DNA of 34,089 bases from the NCBI RefSeq assembly GCF_027620315.1, contig NZ_JAPNNL010000068.1, positions 1 through 34,089 of the forward strand. The letters run 5' to 3'. Under the pieces are notes generated by a model. It saw nothing but the letters and a program-made list of their open reading frames with translations. It did not search any database and was not told the DNA's origin. The stretch comes from Nonomuraea corallina. Its GTDB lineage: Bacteria; Actinomycetota; Actinomycetes; Streptosporangiales; Streptosporangiaceae. Positions 1-6,241 of this stretch are shown here, in pieces. The number at the start of each line of letters is the position of its first letter. Position 1 is the first letter of the stretch. Made by a program: the position numbers and the translations under genes.

Positions 1-948
1 CTTCTGCTCGTCCTCGGGCTTGGCCTCGGCGGCCGGAGCCTCTTCGGCGGCCGGAGCTTCGGCGGCCGGAGCCTCGGCGACCTCGGCAGCCGGAGCCTCC
101 TCGGTGGCCGGGGCCTCTTCGGCGGCCAGCGCGGCCTCGGCGGCCTCCTGCGGCTTGGCCTCGCCCTGCTCGCCACCGCCCTGCTCGATCAGCTCGCGCT
201 CCCACTCGGCCAGCGGCTCGGCGGCGGCGGGCTTCTCGTCACCGCGGGAGGCGCCCGAGCGGGCCATGAGCCCGGCGGCCACGGCGTCGGCCACGACGCG
301 GGTCAGCAGGCCGACGGCGCGGATCGCGTCGTCGTTGCCCGGGATCGGGTAGTCGACCTCGTCGGGGTCGCAGTTGGTGTCGAGGATCGCGACCACCGGG
401 ATGCCAAGCTTCTTGGCCTCGCTGATCGCGATGTGCTCCTTCTTGGTGTCGACGACCCACACCGCGCTGGGCACGCGGCCCATGTCGCGGATGCCGCCCA
501 GCGTGCGCTCCAGCTTGTCCTTCTCGCGCCGGCGCATGAGGAGCTCCTTCTTGGTGAGCCCCGAGGCGGCGACGTTGTCGAAGTCGAGCTCCTCGAGCTC
601 CTTCAGGCGCTGCAGCCTCTTGTGCACGGTGGAGAAGTTGGTGAGCATGCCGCCCAGCCAGCGCTGGTTGACGTAGGGCATGCCGACCCTGGCGGCCTGC
701 TCGGCGATGGCCTCCTGGGCCTGCTTCTTCGTGCCGATGAACAGGATCGTGCCCCCGTGGGCCACGGTCTCCTTGACGAAGTCGAAGGCGCGGTCGATGT
801 AGGACAGCGACTTCTGCAGGTCGATGATGTAGATGCCGTTGCGCTCGGTGAAGATGAAGCGCTTCATCTTCGGGTTCCAGCGACGCGTCTGGTGTCCGAA
901 GTGAACGCCGCTCTCGAGCAGCTGTCGCATGGTGACGACGGGGGCCAT
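1..948 (-). CDS. rpsB: 30S ribosomal protein S2, 3' end beyond window
   Basis: Structural protein of the small ribosomal subunit, recruited late in 30S assembly. The frame opens with MAPVVTMRQLLESGVHFGHQ and continues with the S2 hallmarks RRWNPKMKRFIF, GTKKQAQE, QRWLGGMLTN and DTNCDPDEVDYPIPGNDDAIR. After about residue 245 comes an Ala/Glu/Pro-rich acidic tail (repeated EAPAAE units), common in actinobacterial S2. 316 codons are present and no stop is reached, so the gene runs off the left edge; tsf would be expected next. The ATG at 946-948 is preceded by GGAGG (complement of 957-961) at about 8 nt. The acidic tail makes long antisense frames that are not genes. Confidence 0.97.
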   Translation of the reverse strand, partial: MAPVVTMRQLLESGVHFGHQTRRWNPKMKRFIFTERNGIYIIDLQKSLSYIDRAFDFVKETVAHGGTILFIGTKKQAQEAIAEQAARVGMPYVNQRWLGGMLTNFSTVHKRLQRLKELEELDFDNVAASGLTKKELLMRRREKDKLERTLGGIRDMGRVPSAVWVVDTKKEHIAISEAKKLGIPVVAILDTNCDPDEVDYPIPGNDDAIRAVGLLTRVVADAVAAGLMARSGASRGDEKPAAAEPLAEWERELIEQGGGEQGEAKPQEAAEAALAAEEAPATEEAPAAEVAEAPAAEAPAAEEAPAAEAKPEDEQK

Positions 949-970
949 GAGCTGGTCCTCCAGGTTGGGC

Positions 971-984
971 GCCCCGGCCGGGGC
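971..984. promoter_or_regulatory. GC-rich palindrome in rpsB leader
   Basis: A perfect 14-bp palindrome, GCCCCGGCCGGGGC, lies 22 bp upstream of the rpsB start inside a wider GC-rich hairpin-forming stretch (about 968-992). S2 synthesis is autoregulated through the mRNA leader in other bacteria, so a leader structure here is plausible. No known S2-leader consensus was recognised, and in such GC-rich DNA it may be incidental. Confidence 0.3.
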
Positions 985-1166
985 CGGGCGCGATTCTCGG
1001 TTGTGTCGCGGTGGCCGGTCGGCACCGCCCTGATGCCCCGAAACCACTCCAGCCGGGCAGAGCCCGGACCGACGGAGCGGCCTGCGACGGGGCATGCGAA
1101 GTCGGCCTGCGGTCACAGGCCATCGAAAAGTCTACCTCCCGCGCCACCCCCGCCTGACCGATGAGG

Positions 1167-1796
1167 TCAACGCGACCCCGATCGGTCCCGGGTCACGTCA
1201 TGGTCCTCGGTGGGCAGGCCCGGGACCCTCCTGTGGGCGCGCGCGAAGAGGTTGATCTGCGCCTCGGCCAGGCGCGCGCCCTCCGGCGCGTCCTCCGGGC
1301 TGCGCCGGCGCGCCACGTACGGCTCGATCAGTCTCTCGATGTCCTCCGCCAGGCGGGTCAGCTCGGCGGCGTCGAGCCGGAGCGTGGCCCGGGCGAAGCG
1401 GGTCGCCTCACGCCACTCCTCGGGCTCGTGGTCGAGCGCGGCGTGCGCGCGTTCCAGCTCGTCGTCGGCCTCCCTGCGGAACGCCCGGATCAGGACGTTC
1501 TTGGCCTCCCGTACGTCCTGACTGTCCTCCGGCTGCAGGCCGATGGCGAGAGGGGCGTCGGACGAGCGCCACAGGCGCTCACGGCCGTCGCCCCGGGGCG
1601 GGGCGTCCTCGACGAAGCCGTACTTGGCCAGCATCCGCAGGTGATAGCTGGCGGCGCTGGGTGTGATGCCGGCGCTCCTGGCCACCTCTGTCGCGGTGGC
1701 GCTGCCCTCGATGCGCAACCTGCTCAGGATCGCCAGACGGGCCGGATGCGCCAGGGCCCGCATCGCCCGGGGATCGCTGAGCCCTTCCATGTCCAT
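1167..1796 (-). CDS. ArsR-type winged-helix transcriptional regulator
   Basis: Predicted DNA-binding repressor of 209 aa. The N-terminal ~90 residues fit the ArsR/HTH_20 fold: DPRAMRALAHPARLAILSRL (dimer helix and helix 2), then TEVARSAGITPSAASYHLRM (recognition helix), then the wing with GRERLWR. The C-terminal half is helical, charged and of unrecognised function, as in many actinobacterial ArsR proteins paired with MFS exporters. The ATG at 1796 (MDMEGLS) is preferred. An upstream ATG at 1868 would add 24 residues encoded by the operator-like repeats, and they do not resemble the family. The Shine-Dalgarno is weak. It is divergent from the MFS gene, with three operator-like repeats between them, so autoregulation and control of the exporter are likely. 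The inducer is unknown. Confidence 0.85.
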   Translation of the reverse strand: MDMEGLSDPRAMRALAHPARLAILSRLRIEGSATATEVARSAGITPSAASYHLRMLAKYGFVEDAPPRGDGRERLWRSSDAPLAIGLQPEDSQDVREAKNVLIRAFRREADDELERAHAALDHEPEEWREATRFARATLRLDAAELTRLAEDIERLIEPYVARRRSPEDAPEGARLAEAQINLFARAHRRVPGLPTEDHDVTRDRSGSR

Positions 1797-1821
1797 GCGC
1801 CCCAAGGTAGCGCGACCCAGA

Positions 1822-1885
1822 TGTGAAGGGTTGTCTTCACAACTCTGAAAGGTTACCTTCATAAGCATGAAGGGTTTCTTTCACA
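1822..1885. promoter_or_regulatory. Three tandem 20-bp operator-like repeats, 22-bp period
   Basis: Copies at 1822-1841 (TGTGAAGGGTTGTCTTCACA), 1844-1863 (TCTGAAAGGTTACCTTCATA) and 1866-1885 (CATGAAGGGTTTCTTTCACA). The consensus is TGAARGGTTNYYTTCAYA. Copy 1 has perfect 7-bp inverted arms, TGTGAAG and CTTCACA; copies 2 and 3 are imperfect. The exact 22-bp spacing puts all copies on about the same face of the helix. They fill the divergent ArsR/MFS intergenic region and overlap the predicted MFS promoter. They are the best candidates for binding sites of the adjacent ArsR protein. Confidence 0.75.
1831..1859 (+). promoter_or_regulatory. Candidate promoter of the MFS gene
   Basis: TTGTCT (1831-1836), a 17-bp spacer, then TACCTT (1854-1859), matching the actinobacterial TTGNNN / TANNNT pattern. 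Transcription would begin near 1866. The -35 box lies in operator copy 1, the -10 box in copy 2, and copy 3 falls just downstream of the start, so bound repressor would block both polymerase binding and escape. Confidence 0.5.
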
Positions 1886-1902
1886 CTTCCGAGGAGCGAC
1901 GC

Positions 1903-3249
1903 ATGCCCCAGGCCACACCGCTGCGCCGGCAAGGGGACTACCGGCTGCTCTGGTCGGCGCGGACCATCTCCATCACCGGCTCGGAAGTCTCCAAGATCGT
2001 GGTGCCGCTGACCGCGATCACCCTGCTGGCCGCCTCCCCCTTCGAGATGGGCCTGCTCACGGCCGCCGCGGCGGTGCCCGCCCTGCTGTTCGGACTGCAC
2101 TCCGGCACCCTCGCCGACCGCCTGCGCCGCTACCGGCCGCTGATGATCGGCTGCGAACTGGTCTCCTGCGCCGCCGCACTCACGGTGCCGCCGGCGTGGG
2201 TCCTCGGCCTGCTCACCGTCCCGTGGCTGATCGCCGTCGCCCTCGTGATCGGCACGGCGGCGGTGCTCTTCAGAGCCGCCAACTTCCCGTACGTCGCCAC
2301 GCTCGTCCCCCCGGACCAGAGGACCGCCGCGATGGCCGGGTTCAACGCCTCCTACTCGGTGGCCTCGGTGGCCGGTCCCGGCCTCGCGGGCGTACTGGTG
2401 CAGGTCCTGACCGCGCCGCTGGCCATCCTGGTCGAAGGGATCTCGTTCCTGATCTCCGCGATCCTCCTGCGGAGCATCCGCACCCCCGAGGACCGGCAAC
2501 CCGCCCGCTCGCGCGGCCTGTGGCGCGACATGACCGAGGGACTGCGGGTCAGCGTCTCCCAGCCCGTGCTCCGCGCCCTGCTCGGCGCGGGCGTGACGAT
2601 CAACTTCTTCGCGACGGCGTACGTGGCCGTCGTCATGCTCTACATGCTGCACACCCTCGGCATCCCGCAGGTCCTGATCGGCCCGCTCACCGCGCTCAGC
2701 GGCGTCGGCGGCATCCTGGGCGCCTGGGCCACCACCCGCCTGGTCAAACGGCACGGCGAGAACAGGGTGCTGGCGGGATCGGTACTGTTCTTCCCCATCG
2801 AGATCCTGGTCGTCGGACTGCTGGACGGGCCGCTGTGGTGGAAGGTCACGGTGCTCGCCCTGATAGGCACGTCGACGGGGATCATCGTGGTCGCGTTCGC
2901 CTCGTGCATGAGCGGGGTCATCATGCGCGACACGGCCCCAGAACTGCACGGCCGGGTCAACGCGACCATGACCTTCGCCGTCCAGGGCGTGATGGCGCTG
3001 GGCGCGCTCGGGGGCGGCGCGCTGGCCGAGGTGCTCGGCCTGCGCCCGGTCATCCTGCTGTGCGCGGCCGGCATCGCGACCGCCACCCTCTGGATCTGGG
3101 TCTCACCCCTGGGTCCCGTGTCCCCGCCGCGCCCCCTCCCCCGGCTGCGCTCCCGCCTGGGGAAGAGGCGGTCCGGCGCGGCCTTCGTACCGCTGGGCTC
3201 CTCAGCGGAGACCGACCGCACGATCACCAAGCGCCAGCCTCTCGTCTAG
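1903..3249 (+). CDS. MFS exporter (MFS_3 / EntS-like)
   Basis: Predicted 12-helix drug or siderophore efflux permease of 448 aa in the inner membrane. The opening GDYRLLWSARTISITGSEVS and the loop GTLADRLRRYRPLMIGCELV match the MFS_3 group (EntS-like and macrolide-efflux-like proteins). Hydrophobic segments run to about residue 415, followed by a basic Pro/Arg-rich tail. The ATG at 1903 is chosen because GAGGAG (1891-1896) sits 6 nt upstream. The ATG at 1867 would place operator copy 3 inside the gene. Divergent pairing with an ArsR regulator is typical of inducible efflux. The substrate cannot be read from the sequence. The pair sits as an insertion between rpsB and the M23 gene. Confidence 0.88.
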   Translation: MPQATPLRRQGDYRLLWSARTISITGSEVSKIVVPLTAITLLAASPFEMGLLTAAAAVPALLFGLHSGTLADRLRRYRPLMIGCELVSCAAALTVPPAWVLGLLTVPWLIAVALVIGTAAVLFRAANFPYVATLVPPDQRTAAMAGFNASYSVASVAGPGLAGVLVQVLTAPLAILVEGISFLISAILLRSIRTPEDRQPARSRGLWRDMTEGLRVSVSQPVLRALLGAGVTINFFATAYVAVVMLYMLHTLGIPQVLIGPLTALSGVGGILGAWATTRLVKRHGENRVLAGSVLFFPIEILVVGLLDGPLWWKVTVLALIGTSTGIIVVAFASCMSGVIMRDTAPELHGRVNATMTFAVQGVMALGALGGGALAEVLGLRPVILLCAAGIATATLWIWVSPLGPVSPPRPLPRLRSRLGKRRSGAAFVPLGSSAETDRTITKRQPLV

Positions 3250-3462
3250 CGCGGTGACCGTTTTCGCCATTAGTCCTGGCTTTCGTCCGGTCCCACGTCA
3301 GACTGGATCCGGCCTTGGACGGCACGGACAGCACATCACGACCCGAGTGACGACATTCCGGCCACGGCCACCGTCCACAGCCTCACCGCCATCCCCCGCC
3401 CTCGTCCACAGAACGGCGCTCGCCCCGGCTCGGCCGCCCCGCTGAACCGCACACTCGCGAGC

Positions 3463-4431
3463 ATGCCTCCTCGCACCGCCCAGGTCGTCCTCGTCCTGGC
3501 TCTCGCGCTGCCTTTCCTCACCCCGGCGGACACCGCGCGCCCGGCACACGCCACCCCGCCCGCTCGCCACCGCACCGATTTCGCGTTCGCCGCGGATCGG
3601 GCCTCACCAGCGCGCCTCGACTGGCGAAGCCCCCTGGACGGAGGGCTCAGGATCCTGCGCCGGTTCTCGCCGCCGCCCGCCCCCTGGCTGGCCGGTCACC
3701 GAGGCGTCGACCTCGCCGCGCCGGCCGCCGCCCCGGTGCTCGCGGCAGGGCCGGGCACGATCGGTTACGCGGGCTCCGTGGCAGGCCGAGGCGTCGTCAC
3801 GGTCAACCATCCGGGCGGCCTGCGAACCACCTACCTGCCGGTCACCCCGGCAGTCCGCCCTGGTGATCCCGTGTCCGCCGGAGATCACCTCGGCGACCTC
3901 GCCCCCACCCCGCCGCACTGCCTGGAGTCCTGTCTCCACTGGGGTCTCCGCGAAGGCAAGACGTATCTCGACCCTCTCCTCCTGCTCTCCGGCCCCCGCG
4001 TCCGCCTCCTGCCTTACTGGTCGTCCGCAACGTCCGCAACATCCCCAGCCCCGCCGGTCACCACCTCGCCGCTCCGGCGCCGGCCGGTCACCGCCCCGCC
4101 GCCCTGGCACCCGCCGGTCACCACCTCGCCGCCCTGGCACCCGCCGGTCACCACCTCGCCGGCTCAGGTCCCTGAGTCTCCGGTTCGTGGGGCACCGGAC
4201 TCCGAGCCGCTCCCGGCGTTCATCCCCCGGTCCACCGCCGTCCCTTTGCCGGGCCCGCTCGCGCTGGCGACCCTCGTCGTCGCTCCTGTCCTGCTCGTCC
4301 TTCTGATCCGCCTACTCCGTACGAGAGCGCGTCGGCCGCGGGGCAGGCATGCGGCCCGCCCCCCGACGGGCGGAGGCCAGCACCGCAAGGAGCCGGATCG
4401 CCGGGACGCCGCCGCGCACGGCGAGAACTGA
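3463..4431 (+). CDS. M23-family peptidase homologue, C-terminally membrane-anchored
   Basis: Secreted LytM/M23-like protein of 322 aa. Residues 1-30 are a signal peptide. Residues about 68-176 are the M23 fold, with H79 and D83 of the zinc motif (HRGVDLAAP), the ING-type core and CLHWGLREGKTYLDP. The usual HxH is C157-L-H159 here, so the first histidine (the catalytic base in LytM) is missing. A similar CLHWG form is, from memory, common among actinobacterial proteins encoded beside rpsB, so the protein may be a regulator or a low-activity hydrolase. Residues 198-237 are four decapeptide repeats (PVTTSPPWHP type). A hydrophobic helix (about 264-285) and a basic tail follow, suggesting extracellular display with a C-terminal anchor. 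The ATG has no strong Shine-Dalgarno. Confidence 0.82.
   Translation: MPPRTAQVVLVLALALPFLTPADTARPAHATPPARHRTDFAFAADRASPARLDWRSPLDGGLRILRRFSPPPAPWLAGHRGVDLAAPAAAPVLAAGPGTIGYAGSVAGRGVVTVNHPGGLRTTYLPVTPAVRPGDPVSAGDHLGDLAPTPPHCLESCLHWGLREGKTYLDPLLLLSGPRVRLLPYWSSATSATSPAPPVTTSPLRRRPVTAPPPWHPPVTTSPPWHPPVTTSPAQVPESPVRGAPDSEPLPAFIPRSTAVPLPGPLALATLVVAPVLLVLLIRLLRTRARRPRGRHAARPPTGGGQHRKEPDRRDAAAHGEN
4054..4173 (+). repeat. Four 30-bp tandem repeats in the M23 gene
   Basis: Units 4054-4083, 4084-4113, 4114-4143 and 4144-4173 encode the decapeptides PVTTSPLRRR, PVTAPPPWHP, PVTTSPPWHP and PVTTSPAQVP. They form a Pro/Thr-rich stalk between the M23 domain and the membrane helix. Units 2 and 3 are almost identical in DNA, suggesting recent slippage expansion. 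Confidence 0.85.
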
Positions 4432-4941
4432 GACAACCCGCACAGGCCAGGCGGCGACGGAATCAAGGGGCTGGGCCCGACGCCAGGCCCCGGCTGCCGG
4501 TGCTGACAACACCACCCCGAGCTGAAGACCGAGTTCTCCTCAAAACACGCCTCCCAGACGCACGGGTCCTTCGCGAGCACGGCATCCCTGGAGCGAGGGA
4601 CGTTGTCGTGCCAGATCCGCGGAACATCCGAGGAGACCGCTCCACGACTGAGGGGGACACAGCGGTGCGGCCGGAGGCGCGACCACGCCTCACAGGCCAC
4701 GGGCCACGCCGCACGGGCCACAGGCCACTGGGCGAGGCCACGCCGCACGAAGCCACGCCGCACAAGGCCACGCCGCACGAGGCCACGCCGCACAAGGCCA
4801 CGCCGCACGAGGCCACGCCGCACAAGGCCACGCCGCACAAGGCCGCACGAAGCCACACCGCACGAGGCACGAGGCACGGGGCACGGAGCGCGGCCACGCC
4901 GCACGGCCACGGAGCGCGGTCACAGCGCGAACGTCCGACGG
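4432..4941. other. Convergent intergenic region containing a minisatellite
   Basis: 510 bp between the ends of the M23 gene (plus) and xerC (minus). No recognisable gene, promoter or clean terminator hairpin was found in 4432-4735. Frames stay open on both strands only because the repeat unit (15 bp) is a multiple of three. After the minisatellite the sequence degenerates into CACGGAGCGCGG-type direct repeats (about 4880-4922). Confidence 0.7.
4736..4865. repeat. 15-bp minisatellite with alternating units
   Basis: Seven intact 15-bp units run from 4736 to 4840: GGCCACGCCGCACGA and GGCCACGCCGCACAA, the second unit starting with A. A shortened 10-bp unit (4841-4850) and a variant unit (4851-4865) follow. 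The last bases alternate GA/AA/GA/AA/GA/AA/AA, so the higher-order period is 30 bp. Related degenerate copies lie on both sides. The array sits between two convergent genes and looks like a slippage-prone repeat. Confidence 0.9.
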
Positions 4942-5838
4942 TCAGGCTCGGGGGTGGGCCTGGTCGTAGGCGCGGCGGAGGCGGTCGATCGAGACGTGCG
5001 TGTAGACCTGGGTGCTGCTCAGGGAGGCGTGGCCGAGCAGTTCCTGGACGCTGCGCAGGTCGGCCCCTCCTTCGAGGAGGTGGGTGGCCGCGCTGTGCCG
5101 GAGCCCGTGCGGCCCCATGTCCGGAGTTCCCTCCACCTGACGCAGCCGGGCATGCACCACGCGCCTGACCGTGCCCGCGTCGACCCTTCCACCCCGCACA
5201 CCCAGGAACAGCGCGGGCCCGCTCCCCTCACGCATCCACAAGGGCCTGCCGTGCACGCACCACCTGTCCAGCGCCCGCAGCGCCGGCACGCCGAAGGGCA
5301 CCGCCCGCTCCTTGCGCCCCTTTCCCAGCACCCGCACGACCCGCCGATCCCGGTCCACGTCATCGACGTCCAGCCCGCACAGTTCGCTGACCCGGATCCC
5401 GGTCGCGTACAGCAGCTCCAGCATGGCCTGATCGCGCAGGTCCTTCGGCTCTCCGAGGGACGGCGCGTCGAGCACCTGCCGGGCCTGCTCCTGATCGAGT
5501 ACGGCGGGCAGCGCGCGAGGGGTCTTGGCGGTTCCCAGCAGAAGGCCGGGATCGTCGGGGAGCCAACCGCGCCGGTGGCAGAAGGCGGTGAACGTCCGCA
5601 GACACGCCATCCGCCGCGCGAGCGTCGCCCGGGCCTTACCCGCGTCCTGCTGCGCCGCCAGCCACTCGCGGAGCGCACTCACGTCCAGGCCCTCGATCCC
5701 TCCGCCGAGATGGCCGAGCAGCGCCCTCACGTCACCGAGGTAGGCCCGGACCGTGTGCGGCGAGAGGTCGCGTTCGAACCGCAGGTACGACTCGTAGTCC
5801 CCGATCACCTCATCCACGCCCGCAGCGTCTCCCGTCAC
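4942..5838 (-). CDS. xerC: Tyrosine recombinase XerC
   Basis: Site-specific recombinase that resolves chromosome dimers at dif together with XerD. The 298-aa length is normal. Residues about 8-95 are the SAM-like core-binding domain (LSPHTVRAYLGDVRALLGHL). Residues about 110-290 are the catalytic domain with a complete set: R149 (GIRVSEL), K173, H244 and R247 (HGLRHSAAT), H270 (LLGHASLSST) and nucleophile Y279. The GTG at 5838 is preceded by GGAAGGG at about 4-5 nt. Gene order rpsB / M23 / recombinase / dprA is usual for actinomycetes. Streptomyces carries whiG in this neighbourhood; none is seen here. Confidence 0.93.
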   Translation of the reverse strand: MTGDAAGVDEVIGDYESYLRFERDLSPHTVRAYLGDVRALLGHLGGGIEGLDVSALREWLAAQQDAGKARATLARRMACLRTFTAFCHRRGWLPDDPGLLLGTAKTPRALPAVLDQEQARQVLDAPSLGEPKDLRDQAMLELLYATGIRVSELCGLDVDDVDRDRRVVRVLGKGRKERAVPFGVPALRALDRWCVHGRPLWMREGSGPALFLGVRGGRVDAGTVRRVVHARLRQVEGTPDMGPHGLRHSAATHLLEGGADLRSVQELLGHASLSSTQVYTHVSIDRLRRAYDQAHPRA

Positions 5839-6241
5839 ATCGCCCTTCCGTCCTCACTTCTCGGTGGGTACCCCGATCATCCCGATGACACCGGTACCCC
5901 GATCATCCCGATGACACCGCTTTCCGCTGAGGGCTTGCACCATGGGCGTTCTCCCGCGGCTCTCGCATGGCGGCGTCTCTCGCTCCGTCTCCGCGCCGGT
6001 ATCGTCCCCGCCGAGAACCCGCGCCTGGGAGCATAGATCACTCCCAGAGACTGATCGTCACAGCCGGGCTCGGCCGCGCGGCCGATTGGTCGCTCAACGC
6101 CGCCGTTGAACATGTCTCAGTCGTGACCCAGCAACCCTGAAAGGGGGGCACCCGCGTCCGTGAAGGTGGCGTTGGACCGGCCGGGCGGCACGCTGGGCGG
6201 GGGCCCGTGTCTCGCTCGTCGGCCGAGCAGCTCAGCGCGGC
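5839..6241. other. Intergenic region between dprA and xerC
   Basis: About 400 bp without a recognisable gene. It contains the 26-bp tandem duplication described separately. The short frames here have no recognisable domain or good ribosome-binding site. No convincing terminator for dprA or -35/-10 pair for xerC was found. It is the place where some actinomycetes carry an extra gene such as whiG. Confidence 0.6.
5867..5918. repeat. Perfect 26-bp tandem duplication upstream of xerC
   Basis: Two identical adjacent copies at 5867-5892 and 5893-5918. Each begins GGTACCCCGATCATCCCGAT and ends GACACC. The first copy starts 29 bp upstream of the xerC start codon, so the duplication lies in its leader or promoter region. 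Each copy contains the palindrome GGTACC. Confidence 0.9.

Noticed and set aside
239..1164. Long open frames on both strands across rpsB and its upstream region
   Set aside because: They are out-of-frame readings of rpsB and its leader, rich in Arg/His/Pro or Leu/Val as expected for shadow frames in GC-rich DNA, with no domain and no ribosome-binding site.
949..1166. rpsB promoter around TAGACT (complement, near 1128-1133)
   Set aside because: The -10-like box is good, but no acceptable -35 lies 16-18 bp upstream, so it is not listed as a feature.
4736..4865. Possible CRISPR array
   Set aside because: Units are contiguous 15-mers without spacers, and no cas gene is present.
4603..6036. 477-codon plus-strand frame through the minisatellite and antisense to xerC
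   Set aside because: It stays open because the repeat unit is a multiple of three and xerC has high third-position GC. The xerC protein on the other strand has all catalytic residues.
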